A stretch of 37,372 nt of DNA from JBBSHJ01 sp038253135 (GCA_038253135.1 JBBSHJ010000026.1:1-37372), one strand, 5' to 3'. Shown: positions 29,162 through 37,372, counted from the stretch's first letter. Notes: a model not told the origin generated them from the letters alone. Translations and numbers: made by a program.

Positions 29162-31440
29162 CGGACAACCGCCGCGAGGCCGACCCGACCCGTCGACCGG
29201 GCTCAGCTCCGCTCAGCCCATCGCCACCGGCGGCCGGCGGCGTGGGGCCCGCCCCCACGGCCGGCACCCCGCCGGGAGGGCTCGATCGCGCCGAGCTCGA
29301 TCGGCTCGCCGGCGGCGCCCACCACGATCCGCACGCGATCCTCGGCGCGCACCCGCTCGACGAGCAGCGCACGGTCATCCGCACCCTGCGGCCCGGCGCC
29401 GACGCTGCGACGGCCTTGGTCGGAGGCGCCCGGATCACGCTCGACCGGATCCACGACTCCGGCATCTTCGCCGGCCAGGTCAGCGGGCCGGTCGGCGACT
29501 ACCGCATCGAGACGTCGTACGACGGCTTGCCGCACCTGTCGGACGACCCCTACCGCTGGCTGCCGACGCTCGGCGACGTCGACCTGCACCTGATCGGCGA
29601 GGGCCGGCACGAGCGGCTCTGGGACGTTTTGGGCGCGCATGTCCGCCGCTACGACACGGCAGCCGGCACGGTCCAGGGCGTGTCGTTCGCGGTGTGGGCG
29701 CCGTCGGCGCGGGGGGTCAGCGTGATCGGCGAATTCTCCTACTGGAAGCGCGGCGGCCATCCGATGCGCTCGCTGGGCTCGAGCGGCGTGTGGGAGCTGT
29801 TCATCCCCGGCCTCGGTGCGGGGACGACGTACAGGTTCGCGGTGCTCGGCGCTGACAGCGTGTGGCGGGAGAAGGCCGACCCGATGGCGTTCGCGAGCGA
29901 GCCGCCACCGGCGACGGCGAGTGTCGTCTTCGACCCGAAGTACCACTGGGACGACGGCGACTGGCTCGGCCAGCGGGCGAGGACAGGTTCGCACGAGGCG
30001 CCGATGAGCTGTTACGAGGTGCACCTCGGCTCGTGGCGCCCGGGCCTGTCCTACCGCGACCTGGCCGAGCGGCTCACCGACTACGTGCGCGACACCGGGT
30101 TCACGCACGTCGAGCTGATGCCGGTCGCGGAGCATCCGTTCGGCGGCTCGTGGGGTTACCACATCACCGGTTACTACGCCCCCACCGCGCGGTTCGGCAA
30201 CCCGGATGATTTTCGTTATCTGGTGGATCGGCTGCACCAGGCCGGGATCGGCGTGCTCATGGACTGGGTGCCCGGACACTTCGCCACCGACGAGTGGGCG
30301 CTGGTCCGCTTCGACGGCACCGCGCTCTACGAGCACCCCGATCCGCAGCGCGGCTGGCATCCCGAATGGGGCTCGTACATCTTCAACCACGGCCGCACCG
30401 AGGTCCGCAACTTCCTCGTCGCCAACGCGGTGTACTGGCTCGAGGAGTTCCACATCGACGGCCTCCGTGTCGACGGGGTGGCTTCGATGCTCTATCTCGA
30501 CTACTCGCGCAAGTCCGGCGAGTGGACGCCGAATCAATACGGCGGGCGGGAGAACATCGACGCGGTCGGTTTCCTGCAGGAGATGAACGCCACCGTCTAC
30601 AAGCGGGTGCCGGGCGCGGTAACCATCGCCGAGGAATCCACCGCCTGGCCCGGCGTCACACGGCCGACGCACGTCGGCGGCCTCGGCTTCGGCTTCAAGT
30701 GGAACATGGGCTGGATGCACGACACGCTGTCCTATATCTCGCACGATCCGGTGCACCGCGCCTACCACCACAACGAGATGACGTTCTCGATGGTCTACGC
30801 CTACTCCGAGAACTACCTGCTGCCGATCTCGCACGACGAGGTCGTACACGGCAAGGGCTCGATCATCCGGAAGATCCCGGGCGACCGGTGGCAGCAGCGG
30901 GCGACGATGCGCGCGCTCTACGCCTTCATGTGGGCGCACCCGGGCAAGCAGCTGCTCTTCATGGGCTGCGAATTCGGCCAGGACGCGGAGTGGGACGAGG
31001 CCCGATCGCTTTCCTGGTGGCTGCTCGACGTACCCGAACACGCGGCGCTCGCGCACTGTGTGAGCGATCTCAATCGCGTCTACCGGGAGACTCCGGCGCT
31101 CTGGCAGCGGGACGTCGAGCCGTCCGGGTTCCGGTGGATCGACGCCAACGACTCCTCCGGCAACGTGTTCTCCTTCCTGCGACGGGACGCCGAGGGCCGG
31201 GAGGTGGCCTGTGTCGCCAACTTCTCCCCGGTCCCCCACGACAGCTACCGGCTCGGGCTGCCACGGCCCGGTCACTGGCGCGAGATCCTCAACACCGACG
31301 CGGAGAGCTACGGCGGTTCCGGCGTCGGCAACATGGGCGCCGTGACGGCGTACGACGTCGAATGGCACGGTCTGCCCCACTCGGCCATCCTGCGCGTGCC
31401 GCCGCTCGGCGTGCTGTGGCTGGCTCCGGACGGGGAGTAG
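29158..31440 (+). CDS. glgB: 1,4-alpha-glucan branching enzyme GlgB
   Basis: A 760-residue branching enzyme, normal for actinobacteria. Domains: a Pro-rich N-terminal tail (about 45 residues), the N1 and CBM48 beta-domains (to about 260), a GH13 barrel and a C-terminal beta-domain. Catalytic residues: Asp439 (DGLRVDGVASMLY), Glu492 (TIAEESTAWPGV) and Asp560 (PISHDEVVHGKGS). The spacings of 53 and 68 residues equal those of E. coli GlgB. It introduces alpha-1,6 branches into the glucan made by GlgE. The gene starts in an ATGA overlap with mak and is the last of the operon. Confidence 0.97.
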   Translation: MTDNRREADPTRRPGSAPLSPSPPAAGGVGPAPTAGTPPGGLDRAELDRLAGGAHHDPHAILGAHPLDEQRTVIRTLRPGADAATALVGGARITLDRIHDSGIFAGQVSGPVGDYRIETSYDGLPHLSDDPYRWLPTLGDVDLHLIGEGRHERLWDVLGAHVRRYDTAAGTVQGVSFAVWAPSARGVSVIGEFSYWKRGGHPMRSLGSSGVWELFIPGLGAGTTYRFAVLGADSVWREKADPMAFASEPPPATASVVFDPKYHWDDGDWLGQRARTGSHEAPMSCYEVHLGSWRPGLSYRDLAERLTDYVRDTGFTHVELMPVAEHPFGGSWGYHITGYYAPTARFGNPDDFRYLVDRLHQAGIGVLMDWVPGHFATDEWALVRFDGTALYEHPDPQRGWHPEWGSYIFNHGRTEVRNFLVANAVYWLEEFHIDGLRVDGVASMLYLDYSRKSGEWTPNQYGGRENIDAVGFLQEMNATVYKRVPGAVTIAEESTAWPGVTRPTHVGGLGFGFKWNMGWMHDTLSYISHDPVHRAYHHNEMTFSMVYAYSENYLLPISHDEVVHGKGSIIRKIPGDRWQQRATMRALYAFMWAHPGKQLLFMGCEFGQDAEWDEARSLSWWLLDVPEHAALAHCVSDLNRVYRETPALWQRDVEPSGFRWIDANDSSGNVFSFLRRDAEGREVACVANFSPVPHDSYRLGLPRPGHWREILNTDAESYGGSGVGNMGAVTAYDVEWHGLPHSAILRVPPLGVLWLAPDGE

Positions 31441-31566
31441 CAGGCGCCGGAGCGACATGATCAGCCAAACTCAAGCCTGTGCACTTTGGGGAACGCTACG
31501 GTCCTGGGGTGCATCTGTGGTTAGACGCGCACATGATTTGACCGGTCCGCACGACGGGAGGCAGCC

Positions 31567-32967
31567 GTGACCGCACGATGGCACCGCAGGCGCGGCTTGG
31601 CCGGTCTGATCGCTGTGATCGTCGCCGCGCTGGCCGCGCCGGCGTGCACCTCGACGATCAGCGGCACGGCCCACTCGACCGAACCGGTGTGGGTCAAGGC
31701 CCCGGATGCGCACGTCAAGGTCGACGGCACCGACAACGGTCAGTCCGACCAGATCGCCGAGAATTCGATCAGCGACATCCAGATGTACTGGAAGACCGAG
31801 ATGCCGAAGGTCTTCAACGAGCAGTACGCACCGGTGTCCGGCGGTTTCTATTCGATCGATCCGAGGAACGCGACCTCGCTGCCCTGCCAGGCCACCAGAG
31901 CGGACATCAGCGGCAACGCCTTCTACTGCCCCAAAGAGGATCTTGTCGTCTGGGACCGTACGACGCTGCTCCCGCAGTTGGCCACCCGCTACGGCGACTA
32001 CACGATCGCGCTCGTGCTCGCGCACGAATGGGGTCACGCCATCCAGAAACGCGCGATCACGCGCACCGAGCGGACCATCGTCCGGGAGACCCAGGCCGAC
32101 TGCTTTGCGGGAGCGTTCACCAGATGGGCCTATGACGGGCACGCTCCGCATTTCAAGCCGAACGGCAAGCAGCTCGACGAGTCCCTCGCCGGCTTCCTGA
32201 ATTTCGCTGATCCCCTCGGCGTCACGCAGAGCACCCAGGGCGCGCACGGCAACGCCTTCGACCGCGTCACCGCCCTGCAGGAGGGCTACGACAAGGGACC
32301 GGCGTTCTGCGCCAGCTCGGCGAATTTCAACGACAGCCGCCAATTCACCGAGCTGCCGTTCACAACCAGCAACGAGCAGGTGAGTCGCGGCAACTTGCCG
32401 ATCGGTGACGCGCTCACCCAGGGCAACGGCGACCTGCAGAAATACTGGGCCACGGTCCTGACCAAGGACTACCACAAGACCTGGACGAAACCGTCCAAGG
32501 TCGACATCTACTCCGGCGCCAGCGGTCCGAGCTGCGACGGGAGCATTACGGACAAGACGATCGCCTTCTGTGCCGGCGACAACAACAAGATCGTCGTACA
32601 GAAAACACCCGGTATGCAGAGCATCTACAACGGGTCCGGTGATTACGGGCCGATGGTGCTGCTCGCGACGGCGTACGCAATGACCGCCCGGCACGAGCTG
32701 GGCCGAAGCACGGACGATCAGAACGGCCTGCTCGGCTCGGTCTGCCTCGCCGGCGTTTACACCGCGCGGCTGTTCAACAACACCAAGACGAATGCTAAGA
32801 ATCAGCTACAGCTCTCGCCCGGTGACCTCGACGAGGCGATCCAGGCCCTGCTGCTCGGCGTCAATGATCAGGCCTTCGACGGCCCGCAGGGCACGACCGG
32901 CTTCCAACGGGTCAACGTCTTCTCCCAGGGCGTGCTGAACGGCTTCAAGCCCTGCAACTCCTACTGA
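31567..32967 (+). CDS. Secreted neutral zinc metallopeptidase (lipoprotein)
   Basis: A 466-residue protein. The N-terminus is a lipoprotein signal: basic residues, a hydrophobic stretch LAGLIAVIVAALAAPAC, with Cys27 for lipid attachment. The peptidase domain has HEWGH (153-157), the zinc site, and RETQADCFAG with the third ligand Glu174, as in YpfJ-like putative neutral zinc metallopeptidases. The rest has several cysteines that could form disulfides outside the cell (PSCDGS, AFCAGDN, GSVCLAG). The substrate is unknown. GTG 31567 has GGGAGGCAG 5' of it. The 126-bp gap after glgB suggests a separate promoter. Confidence 0.87.
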   Translation: MTARWHRRRGLAGLIAVIVAALAAPACTSTISGTAHSTEPVWVKAPDAHVKVDGTDNGQSDQIAENSISDIQMYWKTEMPKVFNEQYAPVSGGFYSIDPRNATSLPCQATRADISGNAFYCPKEDLVVWDRTTLLPQLATRYGDYTIALVLAHEWGHAIQKRAITRTERTIVRETQADCFAGAFTRWAYDGHAPHFKPNGKQLDESLAGFLNFADPLGVTQSTQGAHGNAFDRVTALQEGYDKGPAFCASSANFNDSRQFTELPFTTSNEQVSRGNLPIGDALTQGNGDLQKYWATVLTKDYHKTWTKPSKVDIYSGASGPSCDGSITDKTIAFCAGDNNKIVVQKTPGMQSIYNGSGDYGPMVLLATAYAMTARHELGRSTDDQNGLLGSVCLAGVYTARLFNNTKTNAKNQLQLSPGDLDEAIQALLLGVNDQAFDGPQGTTGFQRVNVFSQGVLNGFKPCNSY

Positions 32968-33040
32968 GCCGCACCGGTCCTCATCTCCGCTCGGCCGGCT
33001 CCAGTCTCGCCCTGTCCCGGCCCGACGTGGTCGGCCCCCC

Positions 33041-33106
33041 AGCGCCGAGTGGCAAGTTCGGCCCGATTTGAGGCGGTGATTTCCTGCCCAACCCACCACT
33101 CGCGCT
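33041..33106. repeat. Imperfect long palindrome after the metallopeptidase gene
   Basis: The left arm AGCGCCGAGTGG-CAAGTTCGG (33041-33061) and right arm CC-AACCCACCACTCGCGCT pair imperfectly around a central loop. It lies between two convergent genes, so it could end transcription from both sides. It shares the word GTGGCAAGTT with the palindrome at 36363-36422. Confidence 0.4.
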
Positions 33107-33178
33107 CGGGGTGAGGGCCGCGATGGAACGGGTGGCCGCGGGCGTGGATGGGGCCGGTCAGGGGGTGCGATGCGACGG

Positions 33179-34138
33179 TCAGAACAGCGCGGCCGACAGG
33201 TCTCGCCGGGCCTTGGCGACCCGTGGGTCGTCGTCGCCGGCGAGCGCGAAGAGCTCGACGAGGCGGGTGCGGGCGGCGTTGCGGTCGTCGCCGGCGGAAC
33301 GGCGTACGACGCCCAGCAACCGCTCGAACGCCGCCTCCACGCGGTTGTCGAGCATCTCGACGTCGGCCGCGGTGAGCTGCGCCTGGACGTCGGCCGGAGC
33401 CCCGGCCGCGCGCGCGACGGCGTCGGCCGCGACGCTCGAGGTGCGCTCGAGCAGGCCGAGCTGACCGAGCATGGCCTCGGCCGTCGGGTCCCCCGGCTTG
33501 TCGGCGAGCACCCGCTCGAGGATTGTCCGCGCGCCGGTCAGATCGCCGCGCGCGACGGCGTCCTCGGCCGGACCGTAGGTGGCGTCGGCCTCGGCCTGCG
33601 CGGCCGCGGAGTCCTCCGGGCTGGGCGGCGGCGCGGATCCGCCGGTCGCTTCGATCAGAGCGGTGATCCACTTGCGGACCTCCGGCTCGGGCTGGGCTCC
33701 GCTGAATTCGGCGACGACCTGGCCCTGGAAGACCGCCTTCACGGCCGGGATGCTCTGCACGGCGAGAGCCTGCGCGATCCGCGGGTTGGCGTCGATGTCA
33801 ACGGTGGCCAGAACCCAGGCACCGGCGCCCTCGGCGGCGAGCTTCTCGAGGATCGGACCGAGCTGCTTGCACGGCTCGCACCACTCGGCCCACAAATCGA
33901 GCACGACCGGCACCTGCAGCGAGCGTTCGACCACCGCCTGGAACGTCGCCTCGGTGACCTCGACGATCTCCGCGCCGTCCGCAGCGGCGGCACCGCCGGG
34001 CGGCGCGGTCGGCGTACCGGCTGGTCCCTCGGCGGTCGGTGGCCGTGGCTGCGCCGCCGCGTCGGCCCGGGACTTCAGGCTGGAGAGGTCGACGGCGCCG
34101 GCAAGACCGGCGGGCAGGTGTCGGCTGGGAGGTGGCAT
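33179..34138 (-). CDS. Thioredoxin-fold/TPR co-chaperone YbbN (CnoX-like)
   Basis: A 319-residue protein. After a Pro/Ala-rich N-terminus of about 55 residues comes a thioredoxin domain with LDLWAEWCEPCKQ (Cys87 and Cys90) and IAQALAVQSIPAVKAVFQG. The last 130 residues are helical TPR-like repeats (AEDAVARGDLTGARTILERV and following). This is the YbbN/CnoX layout, a chaperone that protects proteins from oxidation and hands them to GroEL or DnaK. The start at ATG 34138 is where the family starts; CAGAAT ends 6 nt upstream, again a leaderless-like arrangement. Confidence 0.9.
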   Translation of the reverse strand: MPPPSRHLPAGLAGAVDLSSLKSRADAAAQPRPPTAEGPAGTPTAPPGGAAAADGAEIVEVTEATFQAVVERSLQVPVVLDLWAEWCEPCKQLGPILEKLAAEGAGAWVLATVDIDANPRIAQALAVQSIPAVKAVFQGQVVAEFSGAQPEPEVRKWITALIEATGGSAPPPSPEDSAAAQAEADATYGPAEDAVARGDLTGARTILERVLADKPGDPTAEAMLGQLGLLERTSSVAADAVARAAGAPADVQAQLTAADVEMLDNRVEAAFERLLGVVRRSAGDDRNAARTRLVELFALAGDDDPRVAKARRDLSAALF

Positions 34139-34569
34139 GCCCCGATTCTGCCAAATACCGCCCGCGCCGTACCGGGCGGAGCGCCCCGAGGCGGCGCTCG
34201 CCGCGATCGGCAGGCCTTGACCTAGGAACACGCGCGGTCCACGGGCGGTCGGTGCGCGCGCTTCGGCAGCGCCGGTATGCCGTGCTTGGCTGCGGTTTCC
34301 GTGCCCGAGACCTCCGCCCGGCCGGGCGCGTTCCTGTCGGGGATCCGGCGCATCGAGGTCGAGGTCGTTGGGCTCCGAGGTCAGCTCGATCGGGCGTGGC
34401 GCTCCTCGATCGGCCGATCAGGCGTTCCCGGGCCGGCGACGCGTCGATCGTCTGCCGTCGAACAGCGCGTCCAGATCCGGGTCGAGAGCGCTCGCCCGGA
34501 CACGTGCAACGTCAAGGTCAAGCGCGGTGGCTCAGATCACGTGGAGGAGACCCGCCCGAGGCGTGCGGC
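34139..34569. other. Intergenic region without a supported gene
   Basis: About 430 bp between ybbN and icmA (both minus strand). A short minus-strand frame (LDLDVARVRASALDPDLDAL) has a natural look but no start, domain or neighbours to support it. Nothing else is seen apart from the ybbN -10 candidate at its left end. Confidence 0.4.
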
Positions 34570-36243
34570 TCAGAATCGGGCCGGCTCGGCGTAGTCGCCC
34601 CACTCCGCGCGGAGCACGCCGCAGATCTCGCCGAGCGTGGCCTCGGACCGCGCCGCGTCGAGCATCGACGCCAGCAGGTTGGCCTCGGACCGCGCCGCCG
34701 CGGTCATCGTGTCGAGCGCGCGGCGGACGGCCGCGTCGTCCCGGGCGGCCCGGCGCCTCGCGAGCGCAGCACGCTGGTCGCGCTCGACCTCGTGACCGAT
34801 CCGCATGATCGACAACGGCTCGTCCACCGTCTCGGTGTGCGTGTTGACGCCGACGATCTTCTTGTCGCCCTTTTCCACGAGGGACTGGTATTGGAATGCC
34901 GATTCGGCGGTCTCGCCGGTGAACCAGCCGTCCTCGATGCCGCGCAGGATCCCGCTGGTCATCGAGCTGCCGTCACCCAGGCTGCGGATCCGGGTAAAGA
35001 TCTCCTCGGCCTGCTGCTCGATCCGGTCGGTGAGCTCCTCGACGTACCACGATCCGCCGAGCGGATCGATCACGTTGGCGACGCCGGTTTCCTCACCGAT
35101 GACCTGCTGCGTGCGCAGCGCGATCTCGGCGGCCCGCTCCGACGGCAGCGCGAGCACCTCGTCCATCGCGTTGGTGTGCAGGGAATTGGTGCCGCCGAGC
35201 ACTGCGGCCAGTGCCTCGATCGCCGTCCGCACGACATTGTTGTCGGGCTGTTGCGCGGTCAGCGAGACACCCGCGGTCTGCGTGTGGAAGCGCAACCACT
35301 GCGCTCGCGGTGTGGTCGCGCCGTAGTCGTCGCGAAGGTGACGGGCCCAGATCCGGCGGGCGGCGCGGAATTTGGCGATCTCCTCGAAGAAATCGATGTG
35401 CGCGTCGAAGAAGAACGACAATCCGGGTGCGAATTGCTCGATGTCCAATCCGCGGGACAGGCCGAGCTCGACGTAGCCGAATCCGTCGGCGAGGGTGAAG
35501 GCGAGCTCCTGCGCCGCCGTGGCCCCGGCCTCACGGATGTGGTAACCGGAAACGGAGAGCGGTTTGTACGCCGGGATGTTCGCGGCCGTGTATTCCATCA
35601 GGTCGCCGATCAGGCGCAGGTGCGGCTCGGGGGCGAAGAGCCATTCCTTCTGGGCGATGTATTCCTTGAAGATGTCGGTCTGCAGGGTGCCGTCGAGCCG
35701 GGCGGTGTCGGCACCCTGGCGCTCGGCGGCGACGAGATACATGCAGAAGATGGGTACGGCGGGGCCGCTGATCGTCATCGACGTGGTGACCTCGACCAGG
35801 GGGATGCCGTCGAAGAGCGCCTCCATGTCGGCGGCCGAGTCGATGGCCACACCGCAGTGGCCAACCTCGCCGAGCGCGCGCGGGTCATCGGAATCGCGGC
35901 CCATGAGGGTGGGCATGTCGAACGCCACGGACAGCCCGCCGCCGCCCGCGGCGAGGATCTTGCGGTAGCGCTCGTTGGTCTGCTCGGCGTTGCCGAAGCC
36001 GGCGAACTGGCGGATCGTCCACGGCCGGCCGCGATATCCGGTGGGATGCAGGCCCCGGGTGAAGGGGAACTCCCCCGGCCAGCCGATCCGCTCGAAACCG
36101 GAGTGGTGCGCGCCGTCGCGCGGCCCGTAGACCGCCTCGACCTCCACGCCGGACAGCGTGCTGAAGTCGTCGTCGCGGATCGGCGCCGCGTCGTACCGCG
36201 CCCGCCAGCGGCCGCGGCCGCGCTCGATCTCACTCGCGTCCAT
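34570..36243 (-). CDS. icmA: Isobutyryl-CoA mutase large subunit (acyl-CoA mutase)
   Basis: A 557-residue protein matching the catalytic subunit of coenzyme B12-dependent acyl-CoA mutases, without the C-terminal B12-binding domain, so it needs a small partner. TGYRGRPWTIRQFAGFGNAE has Phe at residue 80, and EYIAQKEWLF has Gln at 198. In known enzymes isobutyryl-CoA mutase has Phe80/Gln198 while methylmalonyl-CoA mutase has Tyr and Arg there, so this is most likely IcmA, interconverting isobutyryl-CoA and n-butyryl-CoA. Other short-chain acyl-CoAs remain possible. The start is ATG 36243, 7 nt after GAGGAG. The partner (icmB) is not in the window. A palindrome at 36299-36316 covers the promoter. 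Confidence 0.88.
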   Translation of the reverse strand: MDASEIERGRGRWRARYDAAPIRDDDFSTLSGVEVEAVYGPRDGAHHSGFERIGWPGEFPFTRGLHPTGYRGRPWTIRQFAGFGNAEQTNERYRKILAAGGGGLSVAFDMPTLMGRDSDDPRALGEVGHCGVAIDSAADMEALFDGIPLVEVTTSMTISGPAVPIFCMYLVAAERQGADTARLDGTLQTDIFKEYIAQKEWLFAPEPHLRLIGDLMEYTAANIPAYKPLSVSGYHIREAGATAAQELAFTLADGFGYVELGLSRGLDIEQFAPGLSFFFDAHIDFFEEIAKFRAARRIWARHLRDDYGATTPRAQWLRFHTQTAGVSLTAQQPDNNVVRTAIEALAAVLGGTNSLHTNAMDEVLALPSERAAEIALRTQQVIGEETGVANVIDPLGGSWYVEELTDRIEQQAEEIFTRIRSLGDGSSMTSGILRGIEDGWFTGETAESAFQYQSLVEKGDKKIVGVNTHTETVDEPLSIMRIGHEVERDQRAALARRRAARDDAAVRRALDTMTAAARSEANLLASMLDAARSEATLGEICGVLRAEWGDYAEPARF

Positions 36244-36297
36244 CACTGGGCTCCTCGCGGCGTCCGGCCGGCGTCGTCGACGGCCTCCCTTCCTAAG

Positions 36298-36316
36298 ATA
36301 CTAGGACGTCCGAGTA
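36298..36316 (-). promoter_or_regulatory. icmA promoter -10 under an 18-bp palindromic operator
   Basis: TACTAGGACGTCCGAGTA (36299-36316) is a palindrome with one mismatched base pair. TAGTAT (36303-36298, minus strand) is a good -10 box of icmA and overlaps it. A dimeric repressor, probably sensing an acyl-CoA or other metabolite, would block it. The regulator is not in the window. Confidence 0.55.
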
Positions 36317-36362
36317 AATGCAGGCGGGCGGGTGAGACATGCCCTGGAGGTTACCCATCCGC

Positions 36363-36422
36363 GACTTGCCACCTTCCGCCGTGCCGGTGGATCGATTTCT
36401 CGTGACGGCAGAAGGCGGCAAG
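36363..36422. repeat. Imperfect 19-bp-arm palindrome upstream of the peptidase gene
   Basis: ACTTGCCACCTTCCGCCGT (36363-36381) pairs with ACGGCAGAAGGCGGCAAGT (36404-36422) with two mismatches, around a 22-nt loop. It lies between divergent genes, so it is not an ordinary terminator. It resembles the palindrome at 33041-33106. Confidence 0.6.
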
Positions 36423-36508
36423 TGAACCGATCACTTCCGGAGGTTTTGCCATGAGGCAACGAGTGGTGGGCCACCGAGCACCCCGGCCGACCCCACGGTG
36501 GCGGCACA

Positions 36509-36514
36509 TAGGCT
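36509..36514 (+). promoter_or_regulatory. Predicted -10 of the prolyl-oligopeptidase gene, leaderless
   Basis: TAGGCT, then 6 nt, then ATG 36521. No ribosome-binding site is present. Confidence 0.4.
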
Positions 36515-36520
36515 GCGGGA

Positions 36521-37372
36521 ATGACCGCACCCGCAACGCGCACCGTCGAGCACGTCGATGACTTCTTCGGCACGGCGGTGCCCGACCCGTACCGCTGGCT
36601 CGAGGACGCCGACTCCGAGGAGGTCCGAGACTGGGTGGCGGCCCAGGGTGCGGCGACCCGGGGCTATCTCGACACCCTTCCCGGCCGCGACGCCATCACC
36701 GCCCGGCTCTCCGCGCTGTGGAACCTGCCCAAGAGCTTCTTGCCCGTGCATCGCGGCGAGCGCTGGTTCCGGCGTACCAACGACGGCGAGCAGCAACAGG
36801 ACGTGTTACGCGTCGCCGACTCGCCGATGGGCGACGGCACGGTGCTCATCGATCCCAACCCGCTGGCGCCCGACGGCTCCACCGCCCTCAGCGCCGACGC
36901 GCCTTCCGATGACGGCTCGCTGGTCGCCTACTCGCTGAGCGAGGCCGGCAGCGACTGGCAGACCTGGCGGGTGCGCGATGTCGCGAGCGGCACCGATCTC
37001 GATGACGTCATCCGGTGGGCGAAATTCACGATGGCCTGCTGGCTGCCCAGCGGCGACGCGTTCGTCTACGGCGGCTTCGAGCCGCCGGTCGAGGGACAGG
37101 AATACGCCGGGGCCAACCGCGGGCACCGGCTTTACGTCCACCTGCTCGGCACACCGCAGGAGTCCGACGAGCTGCTGATCGCCCTGCCGGACGAGCCGGA
37201 CTGGCTCTTCGCTCCCGAGGTCACCGAGGATCACCGCTGGCTGGTCGTGACGGCGGCCCAGGGCACCAACCACGAGACCCGGGTCTGGGTCCGCGACCTC
37301 ACCGAGGCGGGCGACGTACTGCACCCGCTCATCGGCGACGCCGACGCCGAGTGGCGTCTGGTCACCTCACTC
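36521..37372 (+). CDS. Prolyl oligopeptidase family protein, N-terminal part
   Basis: The first 284 codons of a prolyl oligopeptidase (S9A) gene; the window ends inside it. The start VEHVDDFFGTAVPDPYRWLE and DSEEVRDWVAAQGAATRGYL is the family N-terminus. The stretch after it is the seven-bladed beta-propeller, with repeats such as SLVAYSLSEAGSDWQTWRVR and FVYGGFEPP. The catalytic Ser-Asp-His part is beyond the window. Such enzymes cleave short peptides after proline, usually in the cytoplasm; no signal peptide is visible. The gene is divergent from icmA. Confidence 0.92.
   Translation, partial: MTAPATRTVEHVDDFFGTAVPDPYRWLEDADSEEVRDWVAAQGAATRGYLDTLPGRDAITARLSALWNLPKSFLPVHRGERWFRRTNDGEQQQDVLRVADSPMGDGTVLIDPNPLAPDGSTALSADAPSDDGSLVAYSLSEAGSDWQTWRVRDVASGTDLDDVIRWAKFTMACWLPSGDAFVYGGFEPPVEGQEYAGANRGHRLYVHLLGTPQESDELLIALPDEPDWLFAPEVTEDHRWLVVTAAQGTNHETRVWVRDLTEAGDVLHPLIGDADAEWRLVTSL

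Noticed and set aside
29203..31458. A 751-codon minus-strand frame opposite glgB
   Set aside because: Shadow of glgB; all three catalytic residues of GlgB lie in the plus-strand frame with correct spacing.
34277..34594. A plus-strand ORF of 105 codons between ybbN and icmA
   Set aside because: No family features, no ribosome-binding site, and it runs antisense into the icmA 3' end.
34570..36243. Methylmalonyl-CoA mutase
   Set aside because: The substrate-determining Tyr and Arg are replaced by Phe80 and Gln198, and the B12-binding domain is absent.
34039..36405. A 788-codon plus-strand frame opposite icmA
   Set aside because: Shadow frame; no domain, while the mutase on the minus strand is clear.

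Overview
The window is high-GC DNA from an actinomycete. The evidence is a type A RNase P RNA with actinobacterial features, the GlgE alpha-glucan pathway, DUF3052, AhpE, a class E sortase, and a gene order that parallels Mycobacterium tuberculosis (Nif3 / C4 zinc-ribbon / RNase H-phosphatase as in Rv2230c-Rv2228c, and AhpE / DUF3052 / AceE as in Rv2238c-Rv2241). The genus cannot be fixed from the sequence. Many genes seem to be read from leaderless transcripts: a TANNNT hexamer lies 6-8 nt before the start codon.

Left part, 1-8.8 kb: accessory and decaying DNA. The first 30 codons of a LigD-polymerase-like gene (151-234) stop abruptly at the edge of a small integrative element (about 235-3722). 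This element carries a DUF3631 P-loop protein, a small Cys-rich protein, an excisionase-like HTH protein, a divergent XRE regulator and a tyrosine integrase broken by two frameshifts. It abuts the 3' end of rnpB (minus strand). Then come a dead second copy of lipB, a HicB-HicA toxin-antitoxin pair, a small hypothetical gene, a class E sortase that has lost its membrane anchor together with its small membrane partner, three 84-bp tandem repeats, the intact lipB, a frameshifted HesB/IscA-like gene and a truncated ABC-transporter gene.

Middle part, 8.9-23.9 kb: core genes. An ArsB-like permease and a universal-stress protein are on the plus strand. ArfB, the Nif3/zinc-ribbon/RNase H-phosphatase operon and an ArsR-SRPBCC pair are on the minus strand. 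A 2,540-bp island bounded by a perfect 45-bp repeat of the 3' part of tRNA-Val(UAC) follows (15787-18371). It holds a HicA toxin, a HicB-like partner with a long extra C-terminal region, and a wrecked tyrosine integrase next to the intact tRNA. Beyond it are ahpE, a DUF3052 gene, aceE, an AIM24-family pseudogene and a lipoprotein.

Right part, 24-37.4 kb: the complete GlgE pathway as a tightly coupled operon, glgE-treS-mak-glgB. TreS converts trehalose to maltose, Mak phosphorylates it to maltose 1-phosphate, GlgE polymerises it into alpha-1,4-glucan and GlgB branches the product. Next are a secreted HEWGH metallopeptidase, a YbbN-type thioredoxin/TPR co-chaperone, an acyl-CoA mutase large subunit with the isobutyryl-CoA mutase signature (F80, Q198) and an 18-bp operator-like palindrome over its promoter, and the start of a prolyl-oligopeptidase gene that runs off the window.

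The most notable observations are the tRNA-Val mini-island with its HicA/extended-HicB pair, the insertion scar beside rnpB with a truncated ligD-like gene, the two lipB copies, the rnpB internal duplication, the sortase without an anchor, the palindrome at icmA, and two related dispersed palindromes near 33.1 and 36.4 kb.
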